From: Theobroma cacao
Lineage: Eukaryota; Streptophyta; Magnoliopsida; Malvales; Malvaceae
Direction: 5' to 3'
Assembly: GCF_000208745.1 (NCBI RefSeq)
Contig: NC_030858.1
Coordinates: 18,924,797-18,988,796 of the forward strand
DNA: 64,000 bases
Shown in pieces: positions 25,044-38,179 of this stretch. The notes beneath the pieces are model-generated. The model worked only from the letters and a program-made list of their open reading frames with translations. It had not been told where the DNA came from and made no database searches. A program made the position numbers and the translations under genes. The stretch's first letter is position 1; every line of letters begins with the position of its first letter.

Positions 25044-26179
25044 GTGTCGAATCGAGATAACTTAAGGGAAAAGATTCTAGAAGAAGCTTACATTACTGCC
25101 TATACCGTACATCCAGGAGCCACTAAAATGTATCATGATTTAACAATGGTTAATTGGTGGCTAGGGATGAAGAAGCATGTAGTTGAATATGTAGCCAAGT
25201 GCTTAACTTGTCAACAAGTTAAAGTTGAACATGGGAAACCCCCAGGTTTGCTACAACCCTTGCCAATTCCTGAATGGAAATGGGAACATGTGGCTATGGA
25301 TTTTGTGATGGGATTACCCCGTGTTAGTGGAGGATATGATTCGATATGGGTAATAGTGGATCGATTGACCAAATCGGCTCATTTCATTTTGGTAAAAACT
25401 AGCTATGGGTCAGTTAAGTATGCCAAGATTTATATTGATTGTATTGTACGATTGCCTGGAGTTCCCGTGACCAAAGTCTCTGATCAAGGGCCACAGTTTA
25501 CTAATAAGTTTTGGAGAAGTTTACATGGAGCTTTAGGCACTTGTTTAGACTTCAATACTACATATCATCCTCAAATAGATGGTCAGTCAGAGTGTGTGAT
25601 ACAAACACTCAAAGACGTGCTAAGGTCAATCGTGTTGGATTTGGGAACCACATGGAATCAACAATTACCTTTAGCGAAATTCGCATATAATAATAGCTAC
25701 CAAGCTAGTATCGAAATGGCTCCTTTTGAAGCGTTATATGTACGAAAGTGCAGATCACCTATTGGATGGTTTGAAGTGGGAGAAAGGGAATTGTTAGGTC
25801 TTAATTTGGTGCAACAAGCAACTGATGTGGTGAGTTTGGTTTGGTTATGTCTAAAGGCAGCCCAGAGTAGACAAAAGTCTTATGCAGATAATAAACGTCG
25901 ACCTTTGGAGTTTTAAGTGGGAGATTTTGTATTTCTAAAGGTATCTCCACTAAACGAAACAAAAGATTTGGAAAGAAAAGGAAGTTGAGTCTGAGATATA
26001 TTGGACCTTTTGAGATTCTGGAGCTAATTGGGTCAACAGCTTATCGACTAGCTTTACCAAGGGAGCTAGCTCGAGTGAATCCTACCTTCCATGTGTCTAT
26101 GTTAAAGAAGTACGTTAGGGACCCGACACATGTTATACGTTATGATTGGGTTCAATTGGATGAAAAGATTAACTTTTGA
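25044..26179 (+). pseudogene. gypsy-1 integrase (broken)
   Basis: The N-terminal zinc region has HPGATKMYHDL and CLTCQQVK. The catalytic core has Asp 25299 (MDFVMGLP), Asp 25482 (VSDQGPQFT) and Glu 25590 (GQSE), a D,D-35-E triad with 35 residues between the last two. After the stop at 25914 and a frameshift the C-terminal domain continues from 25985 with the GPF/Y motif ([12 protein letters not shown]) and [14 protein letters not shown]. The enzyme joined the copy DNA to host DNA in the nucleus. The frame differs from RT by at least one indel. Confidence 0.9.
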
Positions 26180-26340
26180 AGAGTAACTAGTGGCAATACT
26201 AGATCATTAAGTGAAGCAACTGTGCTCCAAGGAAGTTGCCTTAGTAAAAGTCTTGTGGCAAAATCGGTAAGTGGAAGAAGTAACCTAGGAACTCGAAAAA
26301 AAGATGAGGAAGGAGTATCGACACCTTTTTCAAGAGTAAG
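26172..26340 (+). pseudogene. gypsy-1 chromodomain (decayed)
   Basis: One frame past the integrase end, a reading interrupted by four stops still shows the chromodomain pattern: VAILDH, VKQLCSKEVALVKVLW, VEEVT and KKMRKEYRHLF. Chromodomains at the integrase C-terminus mark chromoviruses and steer integration to marked chromatin. The stops are TAA or TAG at places where Gln or Trp codons are usual for the family. Confidence 0.75.
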
Positions 26341-26389
26341 GTATGCCCTGTCAACCCATTTTATTTAAATTTGAGGACGAATTTGTTTT

Positions 26390-26401
26390 AAGTGGGGGAG
26401 A
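26390..26401 (+). other. Polypurine tract of gypsy-1
   Basis: AAGTGGGGGAGA one base before the 3' LTR start TGTAATACC (26403). Confidence 0.88.
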
Positions 26402-26402
26402 C

Positions 26403-28800
26403 TGTAATACCTCGTACCCTCGTTTAATAGTCAATAAGACCCTATCGATAAGACGAAAGGTCACTTGATGTAAATTTAAGTGTCGAAGAGCGATTACAGG
26501 TGAAATAAATATTTTAGAATAAAATAATATTTTTAGGAATAAAGTAATATTAAAATATTAATATTTTATTTATTATTAAAATTAGTCACGAAGGAGGAGT
26601 ATACAACTAATCCAAGTGGGGAAGAAAAAATAAGGAAGGATTTTGGAGAAAAACGATGATAGTTGTGCCCACGTGTTTTTATTAAATCGAGCTAGCGTGA
26701 ATAAATAAATATTTAAATATTATGGTGATACCACGTTGAAGGGAAACTTTGATATTTTGGTTGTACATGTATAAAGGAAGAAAGATAAAAGGAAATTGAA
26801 ATTTAAAACGTATTAGAATGACCAAATTGTAAAAGATGAAAGTTTGGAGGGTCACACGGTAAATAAAGAAAAGTTTGAGGACTTATGTGTAAATTTTAAT
26901 ATTTGGAGTTAAATGAAAATTTATTTGTCAAAGAAGATTAGATTATGTGGAAATGTGAAGTATACATGTGATTTGAATGGGTCAAAGCATAGCTAAATAA
27001 AATATTAATTAAAAGTAGTGTATAGAATAAAATAATCAAAGTGTAAAGAATAAAGAAATGGAAAATGATGGAAAGAAGAAAAGTCAAAAGTTATTAAGTA
27101 TGGGAAAGTCGCCCATGAGGAAATTGTGGGGAGAAAATAAGAAGATAAAGATGAGAGAGAAAGACAAGATAAGAAATAAAATAATGAAAGTAAAGAAAAA
27201 AATAAAATAAGGCATGTTTGGGCAGCCACCCATGTGTGAAATGAGGAAGTCAAAATCCATTTTAAGCCATGTATTGGGAGGTAGGGGACCAGCCAAGAGA
27301 ATAAATAAAAGGAAAAACATTGACAAGAGTAAGCTTGTCATGTCGGCCCCCACATGTCAAAGCATCAAGTAAATTTTTTTGTCTATTTTCTTCTTGAAAT
27401 GAACGACATTTTGAGACTTAAAGGAAGGAAGAAGTCGACTGAAAAGGATAGAAAGGAATCCTTGAGATATTTACCTGAGAGAAAGAATAAAAAAAAAAGA
27501 AAGAAAGGGAGTTGGCAAACTCCACTCGAGAGCAAGAAGAAAAGAGAGAAATAAAAAAGAAAAGACAAAGGAAAGAAAGAAAGGAGAAAGGAAAACAAGG
27601 AGAAAAAGAAAGAAAAATAGAGAAAAGAAAGGCTATGCCACCGGTTTATGAAAGAGTTTAGGAGGGATTAAGCCACCAGTTTATGAGAGAGCTAAAGAGG
27701 GATAGTGTTGCCAGCGTTGAGAGTGAAGGAAGAAGGATGGAAGCTGTAACCATAGTGAGAAAGAGACTTAGTGAAGGGAAAGAAATGGGAGCATAAGTGG
27801 TGGAAGAAATAAGAAAGAAAGGAGAAGGTAGAAAGTTTTATACTTTGAGCAGAAAAGATCTAAACAGTGCTACTTCAAGAGGAGTAAAATCACTCCTTTG
27901 ATCTTCCAACCATGCCGTTAGCAAGAGGGGGTCCGACGGGTTACAACAAACTACTTGGATCACCACCTAAGCCCAAGCTAGGGAACGTATAAATAGAGGA
28001 AGTGAGTTGTGCTGGCGTGCCAAACAAAGTAACAAGTGAACAACAAGTAGAAATAGCGACGTAGTATCCCGCTATCGTAAGGTGAGTAGAAGGTATCTAT
28101 TTTAAAATTTTCGTAATTATATATATATACACGTATGGTCTACTTTACACACAAAAATTGTGGAAAGCATGAGCTGGTAGAATCCTAGGAAATTTGTGAT
28201 TGCTATGATGTTTGAATGTGTTTTGAATATATATGTATAAATTATATATGTAAAGTGTTTTAAACTGGGAAACAAGCTTTTCAAGATAGTTTATATAAAA
28301 AATGTGCCTTATATTTGTGCAGTGTGCATCCATGATTATAATGCATATTCACCATGTGAATTGTTGTTTCAAATTCATGCACAGATTTTATTTTATAAAA
28401 ATGATAATAGATTTTATCACGTCCCTATGTTGAATACTTTGGAAATAGTTTTGAAATGAGATTTCAAGGACATGGCGTAATTTCTAAAATGGTTTTATAA
28501 ACCGAGAGATTTGAGAGTAGGCCAGCTATCACTTCGGTGAAGTGTGACCCTTGTGCATGAGTGAGCTCTAGCTAGAGAATCTTTGGGTTACCGACGGGCT
28601 GTTAGACATGGCTAAGGCCATGATTTGTGATCTGTACATGGCTCGGCCACCTGTGAAATACGCGGTTGCAACCGCTTGATTCTCCAATGTCGGTGAACAT
28701 CATGGAGACTACCATGGCATGTGGAATCCAATGGAGCGAGGCTCCCGCATGTTATTACTGGTAACGGGACCACGAGTGTTATTTCATCTCCTACTAGAGA
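26403..28800 (+). repeat. gypsy-1 3' LTR, truncated
   Basis: Starts TGTAATACCTCG and follows the 5' LTR until ctactagaga at 28800, matching 5' LTR up to about 4999. The last ~830 bp present in the 5' copy (about 5000-5826) are missing; satellite DNA follows at once. It shows the uninterrupted site into which A1 went in the other LTR. Confidence 0.9.
27988..27996 (+). promoter_or_regulatory. Putative TATA box, gypsy-1 3' LTR
   Basis: TATAAATAG in the same setting as 1479-1487. Confidence 0.55.
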
Positions 28801-31800
28801 TGTATAAGTTTTATAATCTTATACATTAACATTAAAAGACCAATTATAGTCACTCATGCCTTCCAAAGCCTTGTTACCCTCTTTAAGTAGATGTATAAGT
28901 TTATAAATGATTTTATATTGATTTTTTTTTCATTTTTGGTTAAAACATATGATAATTTATTATTTGCATTGAGAAACATGAAACAAAAGCCATCTATTGC
29001 CAGGATAAGTCCATTTATACTCATTCATGTTTTCTAAAGCCTTGTTACTTGCATCAAATGGTTTTATAATCTTATAAATAATTTTAAACTGTAATTCTAT
29101 ATATATATAGTTAAAACAGATCATAATTTGATGTTTACATCAGAAAACATGAAGCAAAAGCCATCTATTGATAAGAAAAGTCTAGTTATAGTCACTCATG
29201 CCTTCGAAAGCCTTGTTTCTCTCTTTAAGTGGATTTATAACTTTATAAATGACTTTAAATTGAATTTTTTTTTCATTTTGGTTAAAACAGATCATAATTT
29301 AATGTTTACATCAGCAAACATGAAGCAAAAGCTATCCATTGACAAGAAAAGTCGATTTATACTCACTCATGCTTTCAAAAACCTTGTTACTCGCTTTAAG
29401 TCAATTTATAACTTTTTAAATGATTTTAAATTAAATTTTTTTTACATTTTTGGTTAAAAAAGATCAGAATTTGAAGTTTTCATTGAGAAACGTGTAGCAA
29501 AAGCCATCCATTGACGTAAAAGGTCTAGTTATAGTCACTCATATCTTCGAAAGCCTTATTAGTCTCTTTAAGTGGATATATAACTTTATAAATGATTTCA
29601 AACTGAATTTTTTTTCTTTTTGGTTGAAACAGATCATAATTTGTTGTTTAAATTAAGAAACGTGAACTGAAAGCCAACCATTGATAATAAAAGTTCATTT
29701 ATAGTCACTCAAGCCTTCTAAAACCTTGTTACTCGCATTAAGTGGATTTATAACTTTATAAATGATTTTAAATTGAATTATTTTACATTTTCAGTTAAAA
29801 TAGATCATAATTTGATGTTTGAATTGGGAAACATGAGACAAAAGCTATCCATTGACAAGAAAGATTCATTTTGTGTCACTCAATTTACTCGCTTTAAGTG
29901 ATTTTATAACTTTATAAATAATTTTGAATTGAAAATTTTTCATTTTTTGTTAAAACAGACTATAATTTGATGTTTGCATCAGGAAACATGAAGCAAAAGC
30001 CATCTATTGACAAGAAAAGTCCATTTATAGCCATTCATGCCTTTGAAATCCTTGTTACTTGCTTTTAGTGAATTTATAACTTTATAAATGATTTTAAATT
30101 GAATTTTTTTCATTTTTGGTTAAAACAGATCATAACTTGTTGTTTGCATCGAAAAACGTGAAGAAAAAGCCATTCATTGACAAGAAAAGTTCAATTATGG
30201 TAACTCACACCTTCGAAAGCCTTGTTACTCGCTTTAAGTGGATTTATAACTTTATAAATGATTTTGAATTGAATTTTTTTTCAGTTTTGGTTTAAAACAT
30301 ATTATAATTTGTTGTTTGCATTGAGAAATGTGAAACAAAAGCCATCCATTAGCAAGAAAAGCACATTTATATTCACTCATGTGCTCTAAAGCCTTGTTAC
30401 TTGCATCAAATGGTTTTATAATCTTATAAATGATTTGAAATTAAATATTTTCTCATTTTTGGCTAAAACATATTATAATTTGTTGTTTGCATCATGAAAC
30501 GTGAAGCAAGATCCATCCATTGACACAAAAATTTCATTTATAGTTACTCTTGCCTTTGAAAGCCTTGTTACTCACTTGAAGTGGATTTGTAACTTTATAA
30601 ATGATTTTAAATTGAATTTCTTTTGTATTTTTGGTTAAAACAAATCATAATTTGTTGTTTGCATTAGAAAATATGAAGCGAAAATCGTCCATTGACAAGA
30701 AAAGTCTATTTACAGTCACTGATGCCTTGAAAAGCCTAGTTAGTCGCTTTAAATAGTTTTATAATCTTACAAATGATTTCAAAATTGAATTTTTCTCATT
30801 TTTTGTTAAATTATATCATAATTTGATGTTTGCATCAGGAAACATGAAGCAAAAGCCATCCATTGACAAGAAAAGTCCATTTATACTCACTCATGCATTC
30901 GAAAACCTTGTTACTCGCTTTAAGTGGATTTATAAATTTTTTAATGATTTTAAATTGAATTTTTTTTCATTTTTGGTTAAAATGGATCATAATTTGATGT
31001 TTGTAGCAGGAAACGTGAAGTAAAAGCCATCCATTGACATAAAAAGTCCAATGATAGTCACTCATGCCTTTGTAAACATTGAAAATCTCTTTAAGTGGAT
31101 TTATAACTTTATAAATGATTTTTAATTGAATTTTTTTTTTCATTTCTGGTTAAAATAGATCATAATTTGTTGTTTTCATTGGGAAACGTGAAACAAAAGC
31201 ATCCATTTGCAAAAAAACTATATTTATACTCACTCATGCCTTCTAAAGCCTTGTTACTTGCATCAAATGGTTTTATAATCCTATAAATGATTTTAAATCA
31301 AAATTCTATATATATATATATATGGTTAAAACATATCATAATTTGATGTTTGCATTAGGAAATGTGAACTGAAAGCCATCCATTGACAAGAATGGTCCAG
31401 TTATAGTCACTCATGCTTTCGAAAGCATTATTACTCTCTTTAAGTGGATTTATAACCTTATAAATGGTTTTAAATTGAATTTTTTTCATTTTTGGTTAAA
31501 ACATATCATAATTTGTTGCTTGCATTCGGAAACTTGAAACAAAAGCCATCCATTGGCAAGAAAAGTCCATTTATACTCACTTATGCCTTCTAAAGCCTTG
31601 TTACTTGCATCAAATGGTTTTATAATCTTATAAATGATTTTAAATCAAAATTCTATACATATATGGTTAAAACATATCATAATTTGATGTTTGCATAAGG
31701 AAACGTGAAGCAAAAGCCATCCATTGACATAAAAAGTCTAGTTATAGTCACTCATGCCTTTAAAAGCCTTGTTACTCTCTTTAAGTGGGTTTATAACTTT

Positions 31801-33998
31801 ATAAATGATTTTGAATTGAATTTTTTTTCTAGTTTTGGTTAAAACATATCATAATTTGTTATTAGCATCGGGAAACGTGAAGCAAAAGCCATCCATTAAC
31901 ATAAAAAGTCTAGTTATAGTCACTCATACCTTCGAAAGCCTAGTTACTCACTTTAAATGATTTTATAACTTTATAAATGATTTTAAACTAAATTATTTCA
32001 CAATTTTGGTTAAAACAGAACATAATTTGTTGTTTGAATTGAGAAACGTGAACCGAAAGCCAACCATTGACAATAAAAGTCCATTATAGTCACTCAAGCC
32101 TTCTAAAGCCTTGTTACTCTCATTAAGTGGATTTATAACTTTATAAATGATTTTAAATTGAATTATTTTATAATTTTTATTAAAACATATCATAATTTGA
32201 TGTTTTGAATTGGAAACGTGAGGTGAATGCTATCCATTGACAAAAAAAGTCCATTTATTGTCACTCATTCTTTCGAGAGCCTTATAACTTGCTTTAAATG
32301 ATTTTATAACTTTATAAATCATTTTGAATTGAGTTTTTTTATAATTTTTGGCTAAAACAGATCATAATTTGATGTTTCTATCGAGAGACGAGAAGCAAAA
32401 GCCATCTATTGACAAAAAAAACTCCATTTATCATCACTCATGCCTTCGAAAGCGTTGTTACTCGCTTTAAGTGGATTTATAACTTTTTAAATGATTGTAA
32501 ATTGAAGTTTTTTATATTTTTGGTGAAAACAGATCATAATTTGATGTTTGCATCAGGAAACGTGAAGCAAAAGCCATCCATTGGCATAAAAAAGTCCAGT
32601 TATAGTTACTCATACCTTCGAAAGCCTTGTTACTCTCTTTAGGTGGATTTATAACTTTATAAATGATTTTAAATTGATTTTTTTTATTTTTTGTCAAAAT
32701 AGATCATAATTTGCTACTTGCATCGGGAAACGTGAAGCGAAAGCCATCTATTAACAAGAAAAGTCCACTTATAGTCACTCATGCCTTCGAAAGCCTGGTT
32801 AGTTGTTTTAAGTGGATTTATAACTTTTTAAATGATTTTAAACTAAATTATTTTACAATTTTTGTTGAAACAGATTATATTTATTGTTTCAATCAGGAAA
32901 CGTGAACCGAAAGCCATCAATTGGCAAGAAAAGTCCATTTATCGTCAGTTAACCTTCGAAAACCTTGTTACTTACTTTAAGTGGTTTTATAACTTCATAT
33001 ATAATTTTTTATTTAATTTTTTTTACATTTTTAGTTAAAACATATCATAATTTATATTTGCATCGAGAAACGTGATGCGAAAGCAAACCATTGACAAGAA
33101 ATGTCCATTTATAGTCACTTATCCCTTCAAAAGCCTAGTTACTCACTTTAAGTGGATTTATAACTTTATAAATGATTTTAAATTGAATTGTTTTACATTT
33201 TCAATTAAAGAAGATAATAATTTGATGTTTGAATTACGAAACATGAGGCAAAACCTATCCATTGACAAAAAAAGTCCATTTATTTTCACTCATTCTTTCG
33301 AGAGCCTTATAACTCACTTTAAGTGGTTTTATAACTTTATAAATGATTTTGAATTGAATTTTTTTTATTATTTCTTGCTAAAACAAATCATAATTTGATG
33401 TTTCCATCAGAAGATGTGAAGCAAAAGCCATCTATTGACAAGAAAAGTCCATTTATAGTCACTTATTCCTTCAAAAGCCTTGTTACTCACTTTAAATGGA
33501 TTTATAACTTTTCAAATGATTTTAAATTGAATTTTTAAAAATTTTTTGGTTAAAACAGATCATAATTTGATGTTTGCATCAGGAAATGTGAAGCAAGAGC
33601 CATCCATGGACATGAAAAGTCTAGTTATAGTCACTCACGCCTTTGATAGGCTTGTTACTCTCTTTAAGTGGATGTATAACTTTATAAATGATTTTAAATG
33701 GATTTTTTTTTCATTTTTGGTTAAAACAGATCATAATGTGTTGTTTGCATAGAGAAACGTGAAACAAACGCCATCCATCGATAAGAAAAGTCCATTTATA
33801 CTCACTCATGCCTTCTAAAACCTTGTTACTTGCATCAAATGGTTTTATAATCTTATAAATGATTTTAAATCGAAACTCTATACATATATGGTTAAAACAT
33901 ATCATAATTTGATGTTTGCATCAAAAAATGTGATGCAAAAGCCATCCATTGACATAAAAAGTCCAGTTATAGTCACTCATGCCTTCGAAAGCCTTGTT
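28801..33998 (+). repeat. ~170-bp satellite array, block 1 (about 30 monomers)
   Basis: Head-to-tail monomers of about 170-171 bp, recognised by recurring words AAGCCATCCATTGACAAGAA, TTATAGTCACTCATGCCTT and ATAATTTGATGTTTGCATC. The steps measured were 170 and 171 bp. Sequence is AT-rich with moderate divergence between neighbours. The first monomer, at the LTR junction, is partial. Some monomers carry a (TA)n variant (near 29094, 31303, 31647, 33877). Open frames through monomers (for example 29128-29457 and 33072-33398) are by-products of a 171-bp step. Monomer length fits one nucleosome and the usual range of plant centromeric satellites; centromere identity is not shown by sequence alone. 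Confidence 0.95.
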
Positions 33999-36900
33999 TG
34001 TCACGACCTGGTACTCCCCTCGAGGCCGTGACAACCGTCTTGGTGTCTCGATGACACTCATTACCCGGAATGCCAATTGGAACCCCTCAAGGCTTTAATA
34101 TCAGTTTCTCATTTTCCCCTATGAGTAATCGTTGCCAAATATCACGTTCTAAAATATTTTAAACTATTTCCAACTTAAAACAATATTTTTAGAACACTGC
34201 GTAAATAATTTTTACAGCATAAAAGCAAAATAAATTCCTACATACAGTAGTATAGATAACTAGAGTATGAAATTTAATTTACATTGACATGTGGACCCCC
34301 AAATGACAAAAATGAACGAAGGCTATAAACCTACAGTTTTTGAGGAAGTAAAGCCAACTGTAGCCTTCAATGATATCAGCTATCTACAGCCTATACTGAG
34401 CCTAAAATGGGTGGAAATGAGGGTGGTGAGATTATAAAATCCCAGTGAGTAAACAGACATCTTCATAAACATCTAGAGTTTAGTACATGGAGACAATAAA
34501 ATAAATCATCGTAAATTGGGTCACAGCATTAGAACACATTTCATTCAAAATACATAACGAGGCTTATGAACCTTATAAAAACTAGGCTTGTGCCATAAAT
34601 CCATCCTCGGGGACACCTTGGCCTAGGCATCCTACCGAGACCACCAAGGTTGTTAAAAATTCACATTTCGCATAAAACACATTTTTTGTTAGACATCACA
34701 GTCGTTCCTTGGCGTTGGCTGAGTTCACCATCACGTGGTGGTTCAATGTGAAGTGAACTCAAATATCACCTCAGGAGCTACCCTACACACCTCTACAATC
34801 GAGGTGAGCACATATAAACGGGGTTACCGTGCCCCTCTCATAGGCTGGTCCATGGAACCCGCCTACTGCAGTAAGCTAATAATTATCCCACCAATCAATA
34901 AAATTCAATAACATAATATGGCAATTATAGTAATTCACAGCCTTTCAAGGCAAACAAACAATCTGTATTTCAATACAATTGCCAACCAGCCAATCATGCC
35001 TGATTTATCATAAGCCAATTAATTTAAACAATCAAATTGCAACAAATAGCAGTCTCTGTGTACTCTATTTTTCAAAATCATTATTAATTTCAAAACAATT
35101 TATAAATTAATTTCATTGAAACACATTTATTCATAAAAAATGAAAATTTACCTTTTTAAATCCATTTTTCTATAGAATTCATGAAATCATCTAAAAGCCA
35201 CCCTAGATAATTAAAATGACAGTAAGTTTACTTACAATGTTTAGATTGTGGATTTTCGAAGTACTTTGACTATTGGTCCTCGGATGCAATTTCCTTGCCT
35301 TTATAGGAGGACTCACCACCTTGACATAGTACAAAATCGAGAAACTTACTATATTGGAACTAAATCGAAATTAAACTAATTTAGACTACTAATGCATGAT
35401 ATGGAATGCAAAATGCACGGGTAATCATCTAAACTCGGTATTGGCCTAATTCGTCTTATCACCCGATTAATTGGCCAACGCGTTCAATTTAGCTCCAAAT
35501 TGCTCCATTTCTTTTCCAATACCTTAATTCACCAAACATAAGTCAAATAACCTAAAATTTGACAAAACCATCTTCACTTTTCTTCTTAGAATTTTCGGTC
35601 AATAATGGTGCATTAACACCGTAATTTTTCCTACTACTTTTTCACATCATAATTCATCATTTTCTAACCAATTCTCTTAAAATAAAAATCAAATTCATCC
35701 TCACTTAATACAAGGTAGGTTTGGCCATTGATGGGTGATGGAGAAAATGAATTCTTTTCTTGTTGTTTTGCTTCTAGACATGGTAAACTAACTAAAAACA
35801 CTAACATAACTTGAAATCAAATCAATCCAACATCATTCTCTCTCCATACCCATTCAGCCAGCTATGAATTCACCATGAAAATATGAAATTTAACCATGAA
35901 AAATAAGGAGAAATGCTTAAGGAAAATAGATTTCAAGTTTAAATTGAGAAATCTTACCTTTTTCACTTGTTTTCCTTGATTTTCCACACTTTTTCTCTTG
36001 AAATTCTCCACCTAGGGTTTGTTCTTTCTTTCTTTCCCTCTTTTCCTTGCTTGGCCAAATATTTGGAGAGAAATAATAGGTTTATAGGCTGATTTTTAAA
36101 GGCAATAATAAAATATTCTAAGCTTGACACATGGCATGTTTCCATTGGTCCATTTTTAAAACTTAAAAAATTTTAAAATTTTTATCTCCATCACATATAT
36201 TTTCTCACTTATCCATAACATAAAAAGTCAATGGATGAATTCTATGAGCATGACAAGTGTTGGTGGTGTAAAATTACAATTTTGCCACTAGGGTGGTAAA
36301 ATTACCATTTTACCCCTATGCTCAAAAAAATACCGAAATTAAAATTTTTCACTTCTCAACCTCAAATCATACTCCAATAAGTCAAATGTGATCAAAATCT
36401 TTCAAAAATTTCCCATTTTATCCTCGAGTGGCAAAATTACCATTTTGCCCCTAGATAGTGAAATTTTTTGTTTGACTCCAAATTGATCCTTGAACCCCAA
36501 ATCACCATTTTAAATCATTTCTGGATTGTAAAATTTTCAATTTCACCTTAAAGTCTCTATTTGATCTAGTTCAAGGCTTAAATCAATTTTGTTGTACCTC
36601 TAGATACAATACCGACTTTTGTAAATTTTTTGGGACTCTCCTAGCAGCAAACATGCTATCCATCACATGTATGTCATGACAAGTACTTTTTAAGATGATA
36701 GTAAGGTTACTCACAATGTCTAGAGTGCGGATTTTTGAAGCACTCTGACTACTGGTCCTCGGATGCAATTTTCTTGCCTTTATCGGAGGACTCACCACCT
36801 TGACATAGTACAAAATCGAGAAACTTACTATATTGGTACTAAATCGAAATTAAACTAATTTAGACTACAAATGCATGATATGGAATGCAAAATGCACGGG

Positions 36901-38179
36901 TAACCATCTAAACTCGATATTGGCCTAATTTGTCTTATGACCCGATTAATTGGCCAACGCGTCCAATTTAGCTCCAAATTGCTCCATTTCTTTTCCAATA
37001 CCTTAATTCGCCAAACACAAGTCAAATAACCTAAAATTTGGCAAAACCATCTTCACTTTTCTTCTTAGAATTTTCGATCAATAATGGTGCATTAACATCG
37101 TGATTTTTCCTACTACTTTTCAACACCATAATTCATCATTTTCTAACCAATTCTCTTAAAATAAAAAATCAAATTCATCCTCACTCAATACAAGGTAGGT
37201 TCAGCCATTGATGGGTGATGGGGAAAATGAATTCTTTTCTTTTTATTTTGCTTCTAGACATGGTAAACTAACTAAAAACACTAACATAACTTGAAATCAA
37301 ATCATTCTAACATCATTCTCTCTCCATACCCATTCGGCTAGCCATGAATTCACCATGAAAACATGAAATTTAACCATGGAAAATAAGGAGAAATGCTTAA
37401 GGAAAATAGATTTCAAGTTTAAATTGAGAAATCCTACCTTTTTCACTTGTTTTCCTTGATTTTTCACACTTTTTCTCTTGAAATTCTCCACCTAGGGTTC
37501 TTGTTCTTTCTTTTCTTCCTTTGTTCTTCTTTGGCCGGCCATATGAATGAGAAATGGGCTGATTTTGTGCTAATTTATAAGGAAAATAATGAATGGATGA
37601 GATTTTGACACATGTCACCATTCCATTGGTCCATGTGTCATACTTAGCCATTAAGCAATCTCTCTCCACCACTTAAATTTTCTCAATTATCCATGATAAT
37701 ATTGGGTAAAATTTATGTGTTGGACAAGTGTTGGGTGGTGTAAAATTATAATTTTGCCCCTGGGGTGGCAAAATGACTATTTTACCCCTATGCTCGAAAA
37801 AATGCCAAAATTAAAATTCTTTACTTCTCAAACTCAAATTATACTCCCAATGATCAATCTTAGTCAAAAATTCCAACCAACACTCACACCTTAACCTCGG
37901 GTGTCAAAATGATCATTTTGCCCTTAGGTCATGAAAATTCCAATTTGACTACAAATCGATCCTCGAACTCTGAATCACCATTTTAAGTCATTCTAGGGTT
38001 TTTAAATTCTCAATTTCATCTTAAAATCTCTATTCAGACTAGTTCGAGGCTTAATTCAACTTAATTGTACCATTTGGTACAATACCGTCCTTTAACGATT
38101 TTCAAGGTACCCAAGTAAGCAAACATGCATTCTTATGTAAGAATGGCATAATAAACATATTGTAGAGTCGGGCTTGACA
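33999..38179 (-). mobile_element. Rearranged family A LTR (copy A3)
   Basis: A 4181-bp insertion inside a satellite monomer, flanked by ttgtt (33994-33998 and 38180-38184), with ends TGTCACGACC...GGGCTTGACA on +. It is about 1.48 kb longer than A1 and A2 because a segment is present twice: 35213 on and 36692 on are homologous. The first unit ends near 36690 like A1's outer end (cacatgtatgtcatgacaag), but the second ends at 38179 like A2's. It holds no PBS, PPT or coding. Sense is taken as minus (TATA-like mirror at about 36080). It could be a recombination product of two LTR subfamilies. Confidence 0.85.

Larger units (their letters stand above)
1..28800 (+). mobile_element. Ty3/gypsy chromovirus (Tekay/Del-like), nested and decayed
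   Basis: Remains of one LTR retrotransposon in the order 5' LTR, PBS, gag with CCHC knuckle, protease, RT, RNase H, integrase, chromodomain, PPT, 3' LTR. The LTRs run from TGTAATACC to CGTTACA. Homology between position 1 and about 26515 shows that roughly 112 bp of the 5' LTR lie upstream of the window. It is interrupted by A1, B1 and copia-1. The gag-protease-RT-RH-IN-chromodomain order and an LTR of about 3.2 kb (insertion removed) fit the Tekay/Del chromoviruses; the clade name is inferred from order and motif style, not from a tree. Stops and frameshifts make it non-autonomous. Sampled 5'/3' LTR divergence is about 9 % (roughly 25 differences in 270 bp counted by eye), the highest of the three full elements here. 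Confidence 0.93.

Noticed and set aside
29128..29457. Open frame of 109 codons in satellite block 1
   Set aside because: It is two 171-bp monomers read in the same frame; the frame breaks at the next length change and nothing resembles a gene start.
28801..33998. CRISPR-like array
   Set aside because: The ~170-bp units are contiguous and lack unique spacers; the setting is a plant satellite.
35963..37672. Minus-strand frames in A3 (e.g. 37397-37672)
   Set aside because: Present partly twice because of the A3 duplication; no known domain and not shared as an open frame by A1 or A2.
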